A stretch of 64,000 bases of DNA from Cytophagales bacterium (GTDB lineage: Bacteria; Bacteroidota; Bacteroidia; Cytophagales; 172606-1). The stretch lies in the NCBI GenBank assembly GCA_030446715.1, contig JAUJMU010000002.1, forward strand, positions 12,451 to 76,450, written 5' to 3'. Positions within the stretch are counted from its first letter, which is position 1; each line of letters opens with the position of its first letter. Under the pieces are notes generated by a model. The model had not been told where the DNA came from. It was given only the letters and a program-made list of their open reading frames with translations, and did no database searches. Made by a program: the position numbers and the translations under genes. Below are positions 1 through 9,772 of the stretch, piece after piece.

Positions 1-1
1 C

Positions 2-70
2 GGCGGTAATGGAAACGGCGGTAATGGAAACGGCGGTAATGGAAACGGCGGTAATGGAAACGGCGGTAAT
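2..70 (+). repeat. 15-bp tandem repeat coding GGNGN
   Basis: About 4.6 perfect copies of the unit ggcggtaatggaaac are visible and the array continues upstream of the window. In frame it encodes a Gly-Asn linker. Perfect DNA-level identity suggests recent slippage, so copy number may vary between strains or be miscounted in assembly. Confidence 0.9.
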
Positions 71-3000
71 CCGGGAAATAATCCCCCGGCCGACACAACA
101 CCGCCAAAACAAGTTCAGATCAATCCCGCTGCCAACGCAAATGGGGTGAAAGTGGATGCCACCCTGGAACTGGTTTTTGATGAAAATATCAGGAAAGGAA
201 ACGGCAAGATAACCATTGCTCAGGAGAACAAAGGAACTCAGAGCATTAATGTAAACACTGGTGCGGTGCAGGTCACCGGCAAAACAGCCAGGATCACTCC
301 TGGTTCCCCTCTGGAATACGCAACCCGGATTACGGTGACGGTTGAGGCCGGTACCTTCACCGATGAAGCCGGCAATGCCTTTTCCGGGATCAGCAACTCC
401 GGCTGGACCTTCCGGACAGTTGAACCACCGGTGCCGCAGCCCCCTCCCCCACCGGCAGACAATACGGCCCCGGTGGCAAGTTCGCTGTATCCGGCAAACA
501 ACGCGGCGGGAGTGTCCCTGCAGGCCGATCTGGTGATCGTCTTCAGCGAAAACGTAAAAAAGGACAAGGGCACCATCACCATTCAGGGCGGCCCGAAGGA
601 ACAGAAGATCAACGTCAGCAGCGCTGCCGTCTCCGTAAGCGGCAACCGGGCCACCATCAATCCGCCCGATGACTTTCCCGCAGGTGCCGCCCTCACGGTG
701 CTGGCCGAAGCGGGCACTTTCACCGATGAGGCCGGCAACCGCTTTGGCGGCATCAGGGAAAACGGCTGGAAGTTCTCCACCCCTGCGCCGCCGCCTCCTC
801 CCACGCCTGAGCCTCCGCCAGCCCCGGCCGATAACATCGCACCGGTGGTTGTTAATCTTTTACCGGCAGACGATGCCACCGGAGTCAATCCGGATGCCAA
901 TCTGGAAATGGAGTTCAGCGAAAAGATTAAAAAGGGAACCGGTTTTATCCGGGTCAACTACGGCACCAGCAGCCAGGTAATTGACGTAGCGGGCAATGCC
1001 GTCCGGATCAACGGCACCCGGGCCATCATTGATCCGCCAATCTCACTGCCGGCCAGCACCCCCGTAAATGTCCAGATGCCCGCGGGCATTTTTGAAGACG
1101 AAGCCGGAAATAAATCTGCCGCCATCAATACTCCCACCGCCTGGAACTTTACCACGGCCGGTCAGGCGGTACCGGCTGACCAGACGCCCCCCCGGGTGAC
1201 TGAGTTTTCTCCGGTTAAAAATGCCAAAGATGTGGATGCCGGTGCGAAGCTGGTGATGACTTTCAGTGAAGATGTACTGGCCAATACCGGTTCCATTACG
1301 ATCAGTCAGGGCAATGGCAAACAAACCGTGGATGTGAAAAGTGCCGGTGTAACGGTTGCCGGCAGCAAGGTGACCATCACCCTGGCGACTCCACTCCCAT
1401 CCGGCACCCAGGTAAACGTACAGATGCCTGCCGGCACGTTCAGGGATGCTTCGGGCAACAATTTTGCGGGCATTACTGACGCTGCCACCTGGACGTTCCG
1501 GGTGGCTGAAGAGATATTGCCGGAAGTTACTGCTTTTGATCCCCCGAAGGATGCCAAAGACGTTCCGCTCAATGCCAATCTGACCATGACCTTTACGGTT
1601 CCGGTGAAGAAAGGAACCGGAAATATCACTATCAGTCAGGGTACCGGCAGTCAGGTAATTGATGTAAACAGCATGGCCGTCCGGATCTCCGGAAGTACCG
1701 TTACCATTGACCCGCCGGCCGATCTGCCTCCTGCCGCACGGATCACCGTTCAGATGCCAAAAGGTGTATTGAAAGATACCAGAGGAAACGACTTTGCAGG
1801 GATCACCAACGCGGAAACGTGGTTCTTTAACACCCTGCGTCCGCCTTCCACTGAGCGGCCCCAGGCGGACAAAACCCCGCCGGTGGCCCAGGAGTTTAAT
1901 CCCGAGGACAACGCTACCGGCGTACCCACCAACACTGACCTGACCATGACTTTCAGCAAGAATATCCGGAAGGGCAGAGGCATTATTCTGGTCAGCTACG
2001 GGGGTACGCAGATTCCAGTTGACGTCACCAGTGCTGCCGTTTCGGTTACCGGAAATCAGGCTACCATCAACCCCCCGGGGGACTTCCCGATGGGAGCAGC
2101 CGTAAACGTCCAGATGCCCCCCGGCACGTTCACCGACGAATCAGGTAATCCGTTCGGCGGCATCAGCAACCCCAGCATATGGAACTTCCGCGTGTACCAT
2201 CCCAGCGACGACCTTTCGCCGCTCCGGATCGTATCCACGCGTTTTCCGGCTGCCATCAACGACAATGCCGCCAGCGTGGAAGCTTTCGTGCGGGTGAATC
2301 AGCTGCCGCCGGGCACTACTGCTGAACTGATCTACCGGGGCATTGCTTCCCCGAACTGGAACCGCGTCGCGGCCACGGTCAGCTTCGATAACCTGCGCGT
2401 TACGACACCCTTGCAGCAGGCATGGTTCGATGAAATAGGCCTCGAATACTATTATGAAATCCGGGTGTTCAGCACCATCCGCATCTACAGCGACCGGGGT
2501 TATACCTACCGCAACTACACCGGAACCGGCCTCACTGTACCCGATATGCGGTTTGGCAGTACCGCGGCCAGTTACCAGATTCTGTCCATTCCCCTGGAGC
2601 TGAAGGATCCATCCGTGGAGCATGCGCTGGAAGATAACCTGGGCAGCTACAATCCGCGAAAGTGGCGGCTGTTTGCGTACGGCAATGGCGTACTGCAGGA
2701 ATATCAGCAGGGTTTTACCACCTTGCAGCCTTCTCAAGGCTACTGGCTCATCGTGAAGGACCAGCGCAACATCACCACCGGCGAAGGGTCCACGCATAAG
2801 GTTTATCAGGACAGTCCTTACGTTGTGCGCCTGCAGAAGGGCTGGAACCAGATCGGCAATCCATATAATTTCAATGTGGTATGGGGCGACGTAAAGGCCT
2901 ACAACCGCAACCCGGCCGGACTGGGCAATCTCCGCGTCTTTGAAAACGGGTTTAAAAACACGGATACCCTGAAGCTGTTCCGGGGGGCCTTTGTATTTGC

Positions 3001-3865
3001 CGAAAACGAAATGACCATCAGCCTGCCCGTACTCAAAAACCGGGCTGCCAATGCCGGAGGCCGGGTATCGGCGGAGAAAGATGCCCGGGGCCGTATTTCG
3101 CAGGAGGAAGTAAACGACCCCGACCTGACGTGGCTGGTAAACTTTGACCTGCACGGCGCGGAAGTTTCGTACCGGCTGGGCGGCCTGGGCATGCACCGGC
3201 AGGCGAGTCTGAGCAAGGACCAGTTCGATGAGATGACCGTTCCGCGTTTCGGCAATTACCTCGAAATGAACTTTGACCACCCTGAATACTTTGCCCGCCG
3301 GTTTACCCGAGACATCGTACCCACCGCCGAAGAATACACCTGGTCCTTTACCGTAGCTGCGCAGCCGGGCCGGCAGACCGTCCGGATGAATTGGGAAGGT
3401 CTGTTTGATAAAATCCCGGCGGCCAGCCGGGTCTACCTCTTCGACGAAGCCAGCGGCAAGGCGGTGGATATGCGCCGCCAGAGCAGTTATGCCTTCCGGC
3501 TTGACAGCACTGCGGCGTTCCGGGTACTGTACGGTCCGGATGAGTATGTCCGGAAAAATCTGCCCATCACCGAAGTGCAGGTAGCCGAACCTTTCCCGAA
3601 TCCGTTTGTGGAACTGGTGCAGATTCCCGTTTCCCTGCCGGGCGAAAAAGACACTTATTCCGTGTCCATGCAGATTTATTCACTTCAGGGTGCATTGATT
3701 TATTCAGAAAGAAAGGTTTCTTTGGAATCCGGAATTCATTATTTTACGTGGAAAGGCACGGACAGCCGCGGCGGTCAGGCTCTGTCGGGCATGTATGTAT
3801 GCCGTATGGAGGTTACCGGGCCGGGCATCCGGAAAGAGTTTACCAGAAAGATTATAGTGAAGTAA
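2..3865 (+). CDS. Secreted Ig-like repeat protein with T9SS sorting domain (5' partial)
   Basis: The reading frame is open from the window edge, so the start lies upstream. It begins with a Gly/Asn linker (GGNGN repeats), followed by six tandem repeats of about 105-110 residues (about nt 95-415, 460-780, 830-1155, 1180-1505, 1518-1840 and 1870-2195). Each repeat has a TxPPV...P..NA.GV..., L.M.FSE.I.KG.G.I and AGTFTDEAGN...GI pattern typical of bacterial Ig-like Big_5/SbsA domains. Proline-rich linkers separate the early repeats. A region of about 1.4 kb without recognised domains follows. The last ~90 residues start at FPNPF and end in RKIIVK, matching T9SS type A sorting domains, so the protein is expected to cross the outer membrane and be cell-surface attached or released. 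The Ig repeats suggest an adhesive or stalk role; that is inference. The adjacent secreted genes may be related but no operon is proven. Confidence 0.88.
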   Translation, partial: GGNGNGGNGNGGNGNGGNGNGGNPGNNPPADTTPPKQVQINPAANANGVKVDATLELVFDENIRKGNGKITIAQENKGTQSINVNTGAVQVTGKTARITPGSPLEYATRITVTVEAGTFTDEAGNAFSGISNSGWTFRTVEPPVPQPPPPPADNTAPVASSLYPANNAAGVSLQADLVIVFSENVKKDKGTITIQGGPKEQKINVSSAAVSVSGNRATINPPDDFPAGAALTVLAEAGTFTDEAGNRFGGIRENGWKFSTPAPPPPPTPEPPPAPADNIAPVVVNLLPADDATGVNPDANLEMEFSEKIKKGTGFIRVNYGTSSQVIDVAGNAVRINGTRAIIDPPISLPASTPVNVQMPAGIFEDEAGNKSAAINTPTAWNFTTAGQAVPADQTPPRVTEFSPVKNAKDVDAGAKLVMTFSEDVLANTGSITISQGNGKQTVDVKSAGVTVAGSKVTITLATPLPSGTQVNVQMPAGTFRDASGNNFAGITDAATWTFRVAEEILPEVTAFDPPKDAKDVPLNANLTMTFTVPVKKGTGNITISQGTGSQVIDVNSMAVRISGSTVTIDPPADLPPAARITVQMPKGVLKDTRGNDFAGITNAETWFFNTLRPPSTERPQADKTPPVAQEFNPEDNATGVPTNTDLTMTFSKNIRKGRGIILVSYGGTQIPVDVTSAAVSVTGNQATINPPGDFPMGAAVNVQMPPGTFTDESGNPFGGISNPSIWNFRVYHPSDDLSPLRIVSTRFPAAINDNAASVEAFVRVNQLPPGTTAELIYRGIASPNWNRVAATVSFDNLRVTTPLQQAWFDEIGLEYYYEIRVFSTIRIYSDRGYTYRNYTGTGLTVPDMRFGSTAASYQILSIPLELKDPSVEHALEDNLGSYNPRKWRLFAYGNGVLQEYQQGFTTLQPSQGYWLIVKDQRNITTGEGSTHKVYQDSPYVVRLQKGWNQIGNPYNFNVVWGDVKAYNRNPAGLGNLRVFENGFKNTDTLKLFRGAFVFAENEMTISLPVLKNRAANAGGRVSAEKDARGRISQEEVNDPDLTWLVNFDLHGAEVSYRLGGLGMHRQASLSKDQFDEMTVPRFGNYLEMNFDHPEYFARRFTRDIVPTAEEYTWSFTVAAQPGRQTVRMNWEGLFDKIPAASRVYLFDEASGKAVDMRRQSSYAFRLDSTAAFRVLYGPDEYVRKNLPITEVQVAEPFPNPFVELVQIPVSLPGEKDTYSVSMQIYSLQGALIYSERKVSLESGIHYFTWKGTDSRGGQALSGMYVCRMEVTGPGIRKEFTRKIIVK

Positions 3866-3890
3866 AACCCTTTGAATTTACCCTTTTGTT

Positions 3891-4376
3891 ATGTGGCGTA
3901 CTGCCCTGCTGATGTATCTGTTTCTGACGCTTACCGCCGCGGCCGCCCAGACCGTCACCGGCCGCAGCAACGTGGTGCCCCTGGATGTGGGAAAGGATAA
4001 AGTGATCCGGGCGAGTCTGTCCTACAGCAATGTAGGCCTTGAAGACGCCAACCGGAACCATACCCTCGAAACGTACGAACAGGCAGTCATCCGGTTTGTG
4101 ATGAAAAACGTGGGCAAAACACCGTCCCGCCGCATTCAGGTGCGGGCGGTTCTGACGGAAGAAGTACCCGGAATCACCCTGCCGGAAACCGTGACGATAG
4201 AAACCCTGCTGCCCGGTAAGAGCCGCGAAATCCGGCTGCCGATTCAGACGGCCGCCGGTCTGCCTTCCAGCACCGCCGTCATTACCATTGAGGTTCGGGA
4301 GGAAGGAATATTTGATACCGACCAGATTGAAATCAACGTACTGACGGAGGCAACCGCCGCCAGCGGCACTAACTGA
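3891..4376 (+). CDS. Secreted protein of unknown function, CARDB-like
   Basis: 161 residues. A cleavable signal peptide (hydrophobic run LLMYLFLTLTAAAA followed by Q) is followed by one compact all-beta domain: conserved-looking pieces are SYSNVGLEDANRNHTL, a membrane-free IRFVMKNVGKTPSRRIQV strand pair and a L.PGKSREIRLPI strand. This layout resembles CARDB/COG1361-type domains, which add beta-sandwiches to surface proteins. It lies 25 bp after the large Ig-repeat protein on the same strand, so co-transcription is plausible. The start is the first ATG after that stop; no strong ribosome-binding site is visible, as usual in this phylum. The true function is unknown. Confidence 0.75.
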   Translation: MWRTALLMYLFLTLTAAAAQTVTGRSNVVPLDVGKDKVIRASLSYSNVGLEDANRNHTLETYEQAVIRFVMKNVGKTPSRRIQVRAVLTEEVPGITLPETVTIETLLPGKSREIRLPIQTAAGLPSSTAVITIEVREEGIFDTDQIEINVLTEATAASGTN

Positions 4377-4382
4377 TGGGAG

Positions 4383-4530
4383 AGTTGTAAGTTCAGAGTG
4401 GTAAGTGGTAAGTGAGAAGCTGGCAGCGGATATCCGACTGATAGCATCCGGCTGACAGTCATTTTTTCCAGCACCTGATCCCTTACCACTCAGGACTTAC
4501 CACTTGCCACTTTGAACTTATGACTTACTT
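4383..4530. repeat. Imperfect inverted repeat of AGTGGTAAGT words
   Basis: Left arm at about 4385-4415 (agtggtaagtggtaagtg) and right arm at about 4489-4530 (ccttaccactcaggactta, then ccacttgccactttgaac) are imperfect reverse complements with a ~75-nt spacer. The same words form a tight hairpin at 9670-9734. It occupies the gap between two genes on the + strand and could fold in RNA, but there is no following T-tract. Confidence 0.65.
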
Positions 4531-4554
4531 CTCCCTGGTTTATTCAGCTTGATT

Positions 4555-5427
4555 ATGAACCGGTTACGAACTCTTTTCCTGATTCTGTCCCTGACCGCCG
4601 GCTGGGGGTGCCAGGACGTAAAACAATCGGAAGAATATCAATCCCTGGCCGCTCACAATGCTGCCCTGCAGGACTCCATTCAGCAGATGCAGCATGAAGT
4701 AAATGAAATTACCCAGTCCATGAATCAGATTGAAAACAATCTGGTGGCACTGCGCCGCGACGAAATGCAGATTGAGGACATCCGGGAGGAAAAAGGAACG
4801 ACGAAAAATGACCGGATTTTTCTCATCCTCGCCGAAATGGACGCCTACATGGAGGAAAACAAGTCCGTAATCAGGAAGCTGGACAATCAACTGGCAAAGT
4901 CGCGCCACGCAAACCAGGGACTTCGGCGGCTGGTGGCCCTGCAAAAACAAGCCATTCTGGAAAAAGAAGCGACCATCGAGGAACTCAACCTCTCCATGGC
5001 CAGGCTGAAGCAGGAGTTCACCACCACGGTAGCCGCCAAAAATGAAATCATTTCGCGGCAGGAAGCCCAGCTGACCAACCAGCAGAAGAACCTCGAAGAA
5101 AAAGAAAACACGCTGCAAACCGGTTTTATTCTGTATGGCGACCGGAAGCAGCTTTTTGACAAAGGCGTGCTCCAGACCGAAGGCGGGCTATTGGGCAAAA
5201 ACCTGAAGCTGACCACCAAGCTGGACACCAGACATTTTGCGCCGGTAAACATTAAAAACGTGCAGGAAATAAACATCGGCGTGACCAACCGGCAGAAAGC
5301 ATTAACCATTCATCCCGGCGATTCCTATTATTTTGTGAAGACCGCGGGCATCACTTACCTGAAAATCACCGACCCCTCCCGGTTCTGGAGCGTATCAAAA
5401 TACCTGGTGATTGTGACGGAGGGGTGA
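4555..5427 (+). CDS. Coiled-coil lipoprotein, unknown function
   Basis: 290 residues from the ATG at 4555; an upstream in-frame TTG is less likely. A lipoprotein signal peptide ends in LTAGWGC, placing Cys about residue 19 as the lipidated residue. Residues of about 25-185 are charged heptad-rich helix (QQMQHEVNEITQSMNQIEN, then repeated KxxxL/E patterns), predicting a long coiled coil. The C-terminal ~100 residues form a distinct beta-rich domain beginning FILYGDRKQLFDKGVL. The build (lipid anchor, coiled coil, small globular domain) fits a periplasmic or surface tether. No family name is recognised with certainty. Confidence 0.8.
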   Translation: MNRLRTLFLILSLTAGWGCQDVKQSEEYQSLAAHNAALQDSIQQMQHEVNEITQSMNQIENNLVALRRDEMQIEDIREEKGTTKNDRIFLILAEMDAYMEENKSVIRKLDNQLAKSRHANQGLRRLVALQKQAILEKEATIEELNLSMARLKQEFTTTVAAKNEIISRQEAQLTNQQKNLEEKENTLQTGFILYGDRKQLFDKGVLQTEGGLLGKNLKLTTKLDTRHFAPVNIKNVQEINIGVTNRQKALTIHPGDSYYFVKTAGITYLKITDPSRFWSVSKYLVIVTEG

Positions 5428-5439
5428 GGCGAGTAAATG

Positions 5440-6321
5440 CTACTTCACCTTCCTGATGAGCGTTGTACGGTTAAAGGCTGCAAACACCCCTTGTCCTCCT
5501 TCTACATTCGAATAAATCAGAACAGGTTCAGCAAAAGGATTATCATTCTCACCGGCCCGCAGGGTGCGGTGATACTCAAAATAAGACCGGTCCGTAGTAA
5601 GCAGGTATGCGTAAACAGTAGCTGAGTTAATGTTTTCAGTGATATTGAAGCTGAACTCAGGGGAGGTTAAGAGGGCACCGTCCAATCTTGAATCGCTGAA
5701 GAAGTGATTTGCCCGGAAATCGTAGTTCAGCCGGAACCTTTCTTCAACCAATTCACCCCTGCCCGCAGGCCGGACAAACCAGATTTCCCCATCAGTCCGG
5801 TAGAAGTTTGTCTCTCCCGGATAGTCCAGCCACCGAATCCGGCCGGTATACTTCACGTACTCTTGACCATAATCATTTCTAACCGCTGAATCCATCAAAA
5901 ATTCCGGAGTCACCCGGGCTTCAGGAACGGTGCACTGCGCACTAGCGCGGCGTCCGTCTGGCGTACTTACCTCCAAAAAATACGTTCTGCCGGCCACAAC
6001 CGGAAACGCTTCCGCCCGGACCCGGTAGACATCGCCCCGGCTACCGGTAAAGATGCTGGTTACCGGCAGACTGATGGTTCTTTCCCCATCCGACAGGGTC
6101 ACAGCAGCGTCCGCGACCGGAGTGGAAACTGATCCTGGCCGGTCTCCCGTCACAGGCTTGGACTCGGTAACATACACGTTCAGCATCGTATCCTGCGGGG
6201 AAATAAAAGAATGAATGACCAGTTGGGAAGATGCGGCAGGCAGCTTAATGGAGGTTACCTCTTTTTCGCAGGCCAGCAGGAAAACCGTTGCCAGCAGGCA
6301 GGCATATTTTATTAGGCTCAT
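5440..6321 (-). CDS. DUF4249 domain lipoprotein
   Basis: 293 residues. The signal peptide ends with LLATVFLLAC, a lipobox with Cys at residue 18. The mature protein has the DUF4249 pattern: LVIHSFISPQDTMLNVYVTES near the N-terminus, ADAAVTLSDG, and a DGRRASAQCTVPE strand. DUF4249 lipoproteins are typically encoded next to a TonB-dependent receptor, and here the stop/start region abuts the receptor reading frame on the same strand, so the two probably form an outer-membrane uptake or sensing pair. The substrate is unknown; the pair is analogous to SusC/SusD pairs in arrangement only. Confidence 0.85.
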   Translation of the reverse strand: MSLIKYACLLATVFLLACEKEVTSIKLPAASSQLVIHSFISPQDTMLNVYVTESKPVTGDRPGSVSTPVADAAVTLSDGERTISLPVTSIFTGSRGDVYRVRAEAFPVVAGRTYFLEVSTPDGRRASAQCTVPEARVTPEFLMDSAVRNDYGQEYVKYTGRIRWLDYPGETNFYRTDGEIWFVRPAGRGELVEERFRLNYDFRANHFFSDSRLDGALLTSPEFSFNITENINSATVYAYLLTTDRSYFEYHRTLRAGENDNPFAEPVLIYSNVEGGQGVFAAFNRTTLIRKVK

Positions 6322-8677
6322 TAAAACTTGATATTATAACTGACGGAAGGAATGATCGGGAAAAGAGAAATTTGCTTGAGTATCTGCCGGTCAGGTTGAT
6401 TCTGGCCCCGGGTTTCATACGTAAAGTAGTAGAAGAATGGATTCTGGCGGCTGTAGGCATTGTACAGGCCCAATTCCCAGGTACGCTCAAAACGCTTCTT
6501 TTTCTTATGGAACTGAATGGCCGCATCCAGCCGGTGGTAAGCCGCCATCCGGAAGCTGTTTTTGTCCCCGTAGGTATAAGCAGAAGAAGAACTGAAATAG
6601 GAATTCCTCGAATCCGGACTGAGGGGATTATGTTCCCTTGTCGTGATCTGAGCCAGCGGCAGGGTAAGGGCGCTGCCCGTTCCGTACACCCATGTGCCCG
6701 ACAGGGTAATCCGCGGGCTGATTTCGTAAATGCCCACCAGGGAGATGTCGTGGCGGCGGTCGTAGCGGGCATAGAACTTCTTACCGAAATTAAGTTCATC
6801 AAACTGCAGCTGGGTCCACGAAAGCGTGTAGGCAGCCCATCCCGAAAAACGTCCGGTCTTTTTCTGCAGCAATAACTCCGTTCCGTAAGACCATCCCTGG
6901 CCGCTGGTCACATTGTTTTCCCAGCGCACCTGATTGGCATTTTCAGGCCCGTCATTCAGCAGCAGAAAGCTGGCCCCCTCCTTGTATCCAAGCACATTGG
7001 ACATTTTCTTGTAATAGCCCTCCAGAGTAAGGGGCCAGTCCCGTTTCCGTAAAGTCCTTGGCTATACCGGCGGCAACCTGACCGGATTGCTGGGGGCAAT
7101 TTCCGGTGTAGAGGGTACCCACAGGTCAGTAGGCAATCCGATGCCTGTATTGGACATCAGATGTACATACTGGTTCATCCGGGCATAGGAGGCTTTCACG
7201 GAAAGGTCGTCGGCGAGACTGTAGGCCGCTGCGAGGCGGGGCTCCCCCCGGAAATAATTCATGTTTTTGCCCGCAAAATGGCTCAGGCGGATACCAGCGT
7301 TCACCTTCATCTTCGCGAAAGGCTTGTAGGTATCCTCGAGGTAAACACCTGATTCTACTACGTCGATGGTTTCTACCTCCCGTCGCTGCTCACCGGCCTG
7401 GGTGTCTTTCAGTACAATAGCACTTGGCGTAAAACGGTGCATGGTACTGGCCAGCCCGAATTTTATAAAATGCCGGGGCGTAGGGAAAAAGTCGTAGTCG
7501 TGCTTCAAAGTAATATCCCTGATACCGGAGCTATAGCGCAGGGAAAACTCATCCCCGTTTGACTCTTTGCTGGTCTCGTATATTTTAAAACGGTAATCGG
7601 TAAAAATCAGGGAGGTATTGGTAAAGAGCTTCTCGGAGAACAGATGGTTCCAGCGCAGTGTGCCGGTAGCATTGCCCCAGTCAATTCCGGCCCTGAACCG
7701 GCCACCGTCGGCACGTTCCCGGATAAAAAATCTGTCCCGGCCAAAATAACCGCTCAGGTAGAGTTTGTTCCGGCGGCCGAAGTCATAATTCACCTTGGCA
7801 TTCAGGTCATAAAAATAATAACCACCGTCGCCGTTGCGGATAAACGGACGGGCCAGGGCATCGGCGTAGGTACGGCGGCCGGATATCAGAAAGGAAGACT
7901 TATTTTTCTTAAGCGGCCCTTCCAGGGTGAGGCGTGAGGCAATCAGGCCAATGCCAGCCTCTCCGTGCAGTTTCTCCTTGTTGCCTTCCTTCATGGTCAT
8001 TTCCAGCACCGAAGAGAGCCTGCCGCCAAACCGGGCCGGAAATCCTCCCTTGGTCAGTTCCACGCTTTTGAGGGCATCGCCGTTGAACAGCGAAAAAAGC
8101 CGAACAGGTGACTTGCATTGTACACAAGGGCATCGTCGAGGATAATCAGGTTCTGATCCGGACCACCACCCCGCACGTAGAGGCCGCTGCTTCCTTCCGA
8201 ACCTTTCTGCACCCCAGGCATGAGCTGAAGTACTTTCAGTACATCCTTTTCACCCAGCAGGGCAGGTACTTTCTTTATCTGAGCGATGGGAATTTCGACT
8301 GCACTCATCTGCACCGATTCGCTCACTCTTTCGGGAGCATCACCCAGCACTTCTACCGCCTCAAGCAGGGTCCCTGCCGTCAGATCTACGTTCAACTCAT
8401 TATTTTTCCGCAGCGACAGCGTGCGCACCACTGCCTGATAACCCACAAAGGAAAAGGCCAGGGTAACCGAATCACTTTCGGGCAGGGTGAGTGAGTAGAA
8501 GCCGTACTGGTTGGTACTGGTGCCGGTGGTACTGCCGGGGATGTATACGTTTACACCAATGAGCGACTCCCGGCTTCCCTGTTCGCGGACAAAACCGCTG
8601 ATAGTATACTTAGTCTGGGAAGAAACCGGAAGCAGGGCAGCAAGAGAAAAAGAGAACAGTAAAAGTAGTCGTTGCAT
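6321..8677 (-). pseudogene. TonB-dependent receptor with carboxypeptidase-like plug domain, frameshifted three times
   Basis: Three reading frames together make one receptor of about 780 residues. Frame 1 (8677-8054) has a signal peptide, a carboxypeptidase-regulatory-like domain (ISGFVREQGSRESLIGVNVY) and the plug start (LYVRGGGPDQNLIILDDA). Frame 2 (ending 7062) has KGGFPARFGGRLSSVLEM and beta-barrel strands. Frame 3 (ending 6321) is the remaining barrel, ending VSYNIKF. The breaks are in homopolymers, given on the + strand: A6 at 8093-8098 (one base short), G5 at 7092-7096 (one short) and G4 at 7031-7034 (one extra). Restoring them gives continuous family-typical sequence (HLFGFFSLFNGDALKSVEL; APQQSGQVAAGIAKDF). 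With the DUF4249 lipoprotein downstream it would form an outer-membrane transporter. Sequencing error is as likely as true inactivation. Confidence 0.85.
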
Positions 8678-8802
8678 TAACTCTTTTGTTGGGAATGATC
8701 AGATTATTGAGAAAAGAAGGCAAGTAGCAGAATGAAAGGTTGGTTTGGCGATAAACCAGGAAGTTATCGTAAGGAATATCCGGAAAGATTGTTTTTAATG
8801 CT

Positions 8803-8810
8803 CAAACATA
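8803..8810 (-). promoter_or_regulatory. Possible -7 element for the TonB receptor
   Basis: On the minus strand TATGTTTG matches the Bacteroidota -7 consensus TAnnTTTG, about 125 nt upstream of the receptor start. No clear TTG lies at the expected spacing upstream, so this is weak. Confidence 0.35.
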
Positions 8811-9254
8811 CCTGCTCCGCGTCAGGCAGATGCCACAGTCAGCCTTCTGAAAAATTTATTAGCATAAAAATATTTTTTTGATCTGATAAAATCTTTTCCC
8901 TGAAAGCTGAGCCAAAAAAGTTTAACCCGGAAGGTAATTAACCCTGGCCGGGAAAAGCGTGAAGAAAGTATGAACAGCGCCAGGAAAAGCTGACGCTGAT
9001 CAGGATTGCAAAAGTCCCGGTTAGATGCGGGAACAGCAAATGTTAAACAAAATTAATTACCGCCTGAAAATTACATCACCAAAAGGGAGAGCAGCTTAAA
9101 TGTAAACATTTCTGAATTGGCTATCCTTTCAGCAGCGTTACATAAATTATGCCCATTTTGATGGTGGAAGTCTTGCCTGGTTACACCCTGTTACCTATCC
9201 GTTCTGCCGGTCATCTCTCCCTTCTGACCACTCATAATTTTTTCCAATAGTACC
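8811..9254. other. Intergenic region between divergent TonB receptor and padR
   Basis: About 640 bp separate the two divergent genes. Apart from the promoter candidates listed separately, this stretch is noticeably AT-richer than the genes, with runs such as attagcataaaaatattttt near 8860-8880. No open reading frame, repeat or RNA gene was recognised. Confidence 0.6.
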
Positions 9255-9285
9255 TTGCGTTACATAGTACCTTTGCTTACCTTTG
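9255..9285 (+). promoter_or_regulatory. Predicted Bacteroidota promoter for padR
   Basis: TTG at 9255-9257 and TACCTTTG at 9278-9285 are separated by 20 bp, close to the -33 TTG / -7 TAnnTTTG arrangement of the Bacteroidota housekeeping sigma factor. Transcription would start near 9292, about 30 nt upstream of the chosen padR ATG. Confidence 0.55.
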
Positions 9286-9321
9286 AACTGTGCAATATCG
9301 CCGTGCTCAACCCAAAGAGGT

Positions 9322-9675
9322 ATGAATGTAGAAAACACCCAGGTGCAGATGCGGAAAGGAATTCTTGAATTCTGCATCCTTAATATAATTTCCCGCGGGG
9401 AGGTGTACGCTTCGGATATGCTCGAAGAACTGACCGCTGCCCGGATCATGGTGGTAGAAGGGACTCTGTATCCTCTCCTGACCCGCCTGAAGAATGCTGG
9501 TCTGGTGGAATACAAATGGGTAGAATCCACTTCGGGCCCGCCCCGTAAATATTATACCCTTACGCCTGCCGGCAGGGTTTTTCTGGATAGTCTGCAGCTT
9601 ACCTGGAATGAACTGGTGCTCTCCACAAGTCAGATCATGACCCGCAACGGCTCAAACGGACATACCAGTGGATAG
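9322..9675 (+). CDS. PadR family transcriptional regulator
   Basis: 117 residues from the ATG at 9322, which has a purine-rich AAAGAGG just upstream; an earlier in-frame TTG at 9283 lies inside the predicted promoter and is rejected. The winged-helix fold is clear: MRKGILEFCILNIISRGE, then YASDMLEEL, the recognition region VVEGTLYPLLTRLKNAGLV, and wing residues GPPRKYYTLTPAGRVFL. PadR proteins are repressors released by ligand or stress. It precedes a PspC-domain membrane protein by about 100 bp; PadR-PspC pairs are common in this phylum, so it probably controls that gene and itself. Confidence 0.93.
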   Translation: MNVENTQVQMRKGILEFCILNIISRGEVYASDMLEELTAARIMVVEGTLYPLLTRLKNAGLVEYKWVESTSGPPRKYYTLTPAGRVFLDSLQLTWNELVLSTSQIMTRNGSNGHTSG

Positions 9676-9734
9676 TGGTAAGTGGTAAGTCATTTTACCG
9701 GCTTTTCCTTACCACTTACCACTCACCACTATCC
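9670..9734. repeat. Hairpin of AGTGGTAAGT words between padR and the PspC gene
   Basis: Arms 9670-9690 (ggatagtggtaagtggtaag) and 9708-9734 (ccttaccacttaccactcac, then cactatcc) are near-perfect reverse complements around a ~17-nt loop. The left arm overlaps the padR stop codon (TAG at 9673-9675). It may act as an attenuator or mRNA stabiliser between the two genes; there is no T-tract. Confidence 0.7.
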
Positions 9735-9772
9735 AAAGCTTACCTATCCATTAAGTTCTAAAAGTTATCAGC

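Noticed and set aside
2141-3280. 379-residue open frame antisense to the Ig-repeat protein
   Set aside because: It overlaps a clearly coding + strand gene with a T9SS signal and shows no domain of its own; long antisense frames are expected in GC-rich coding DNA.
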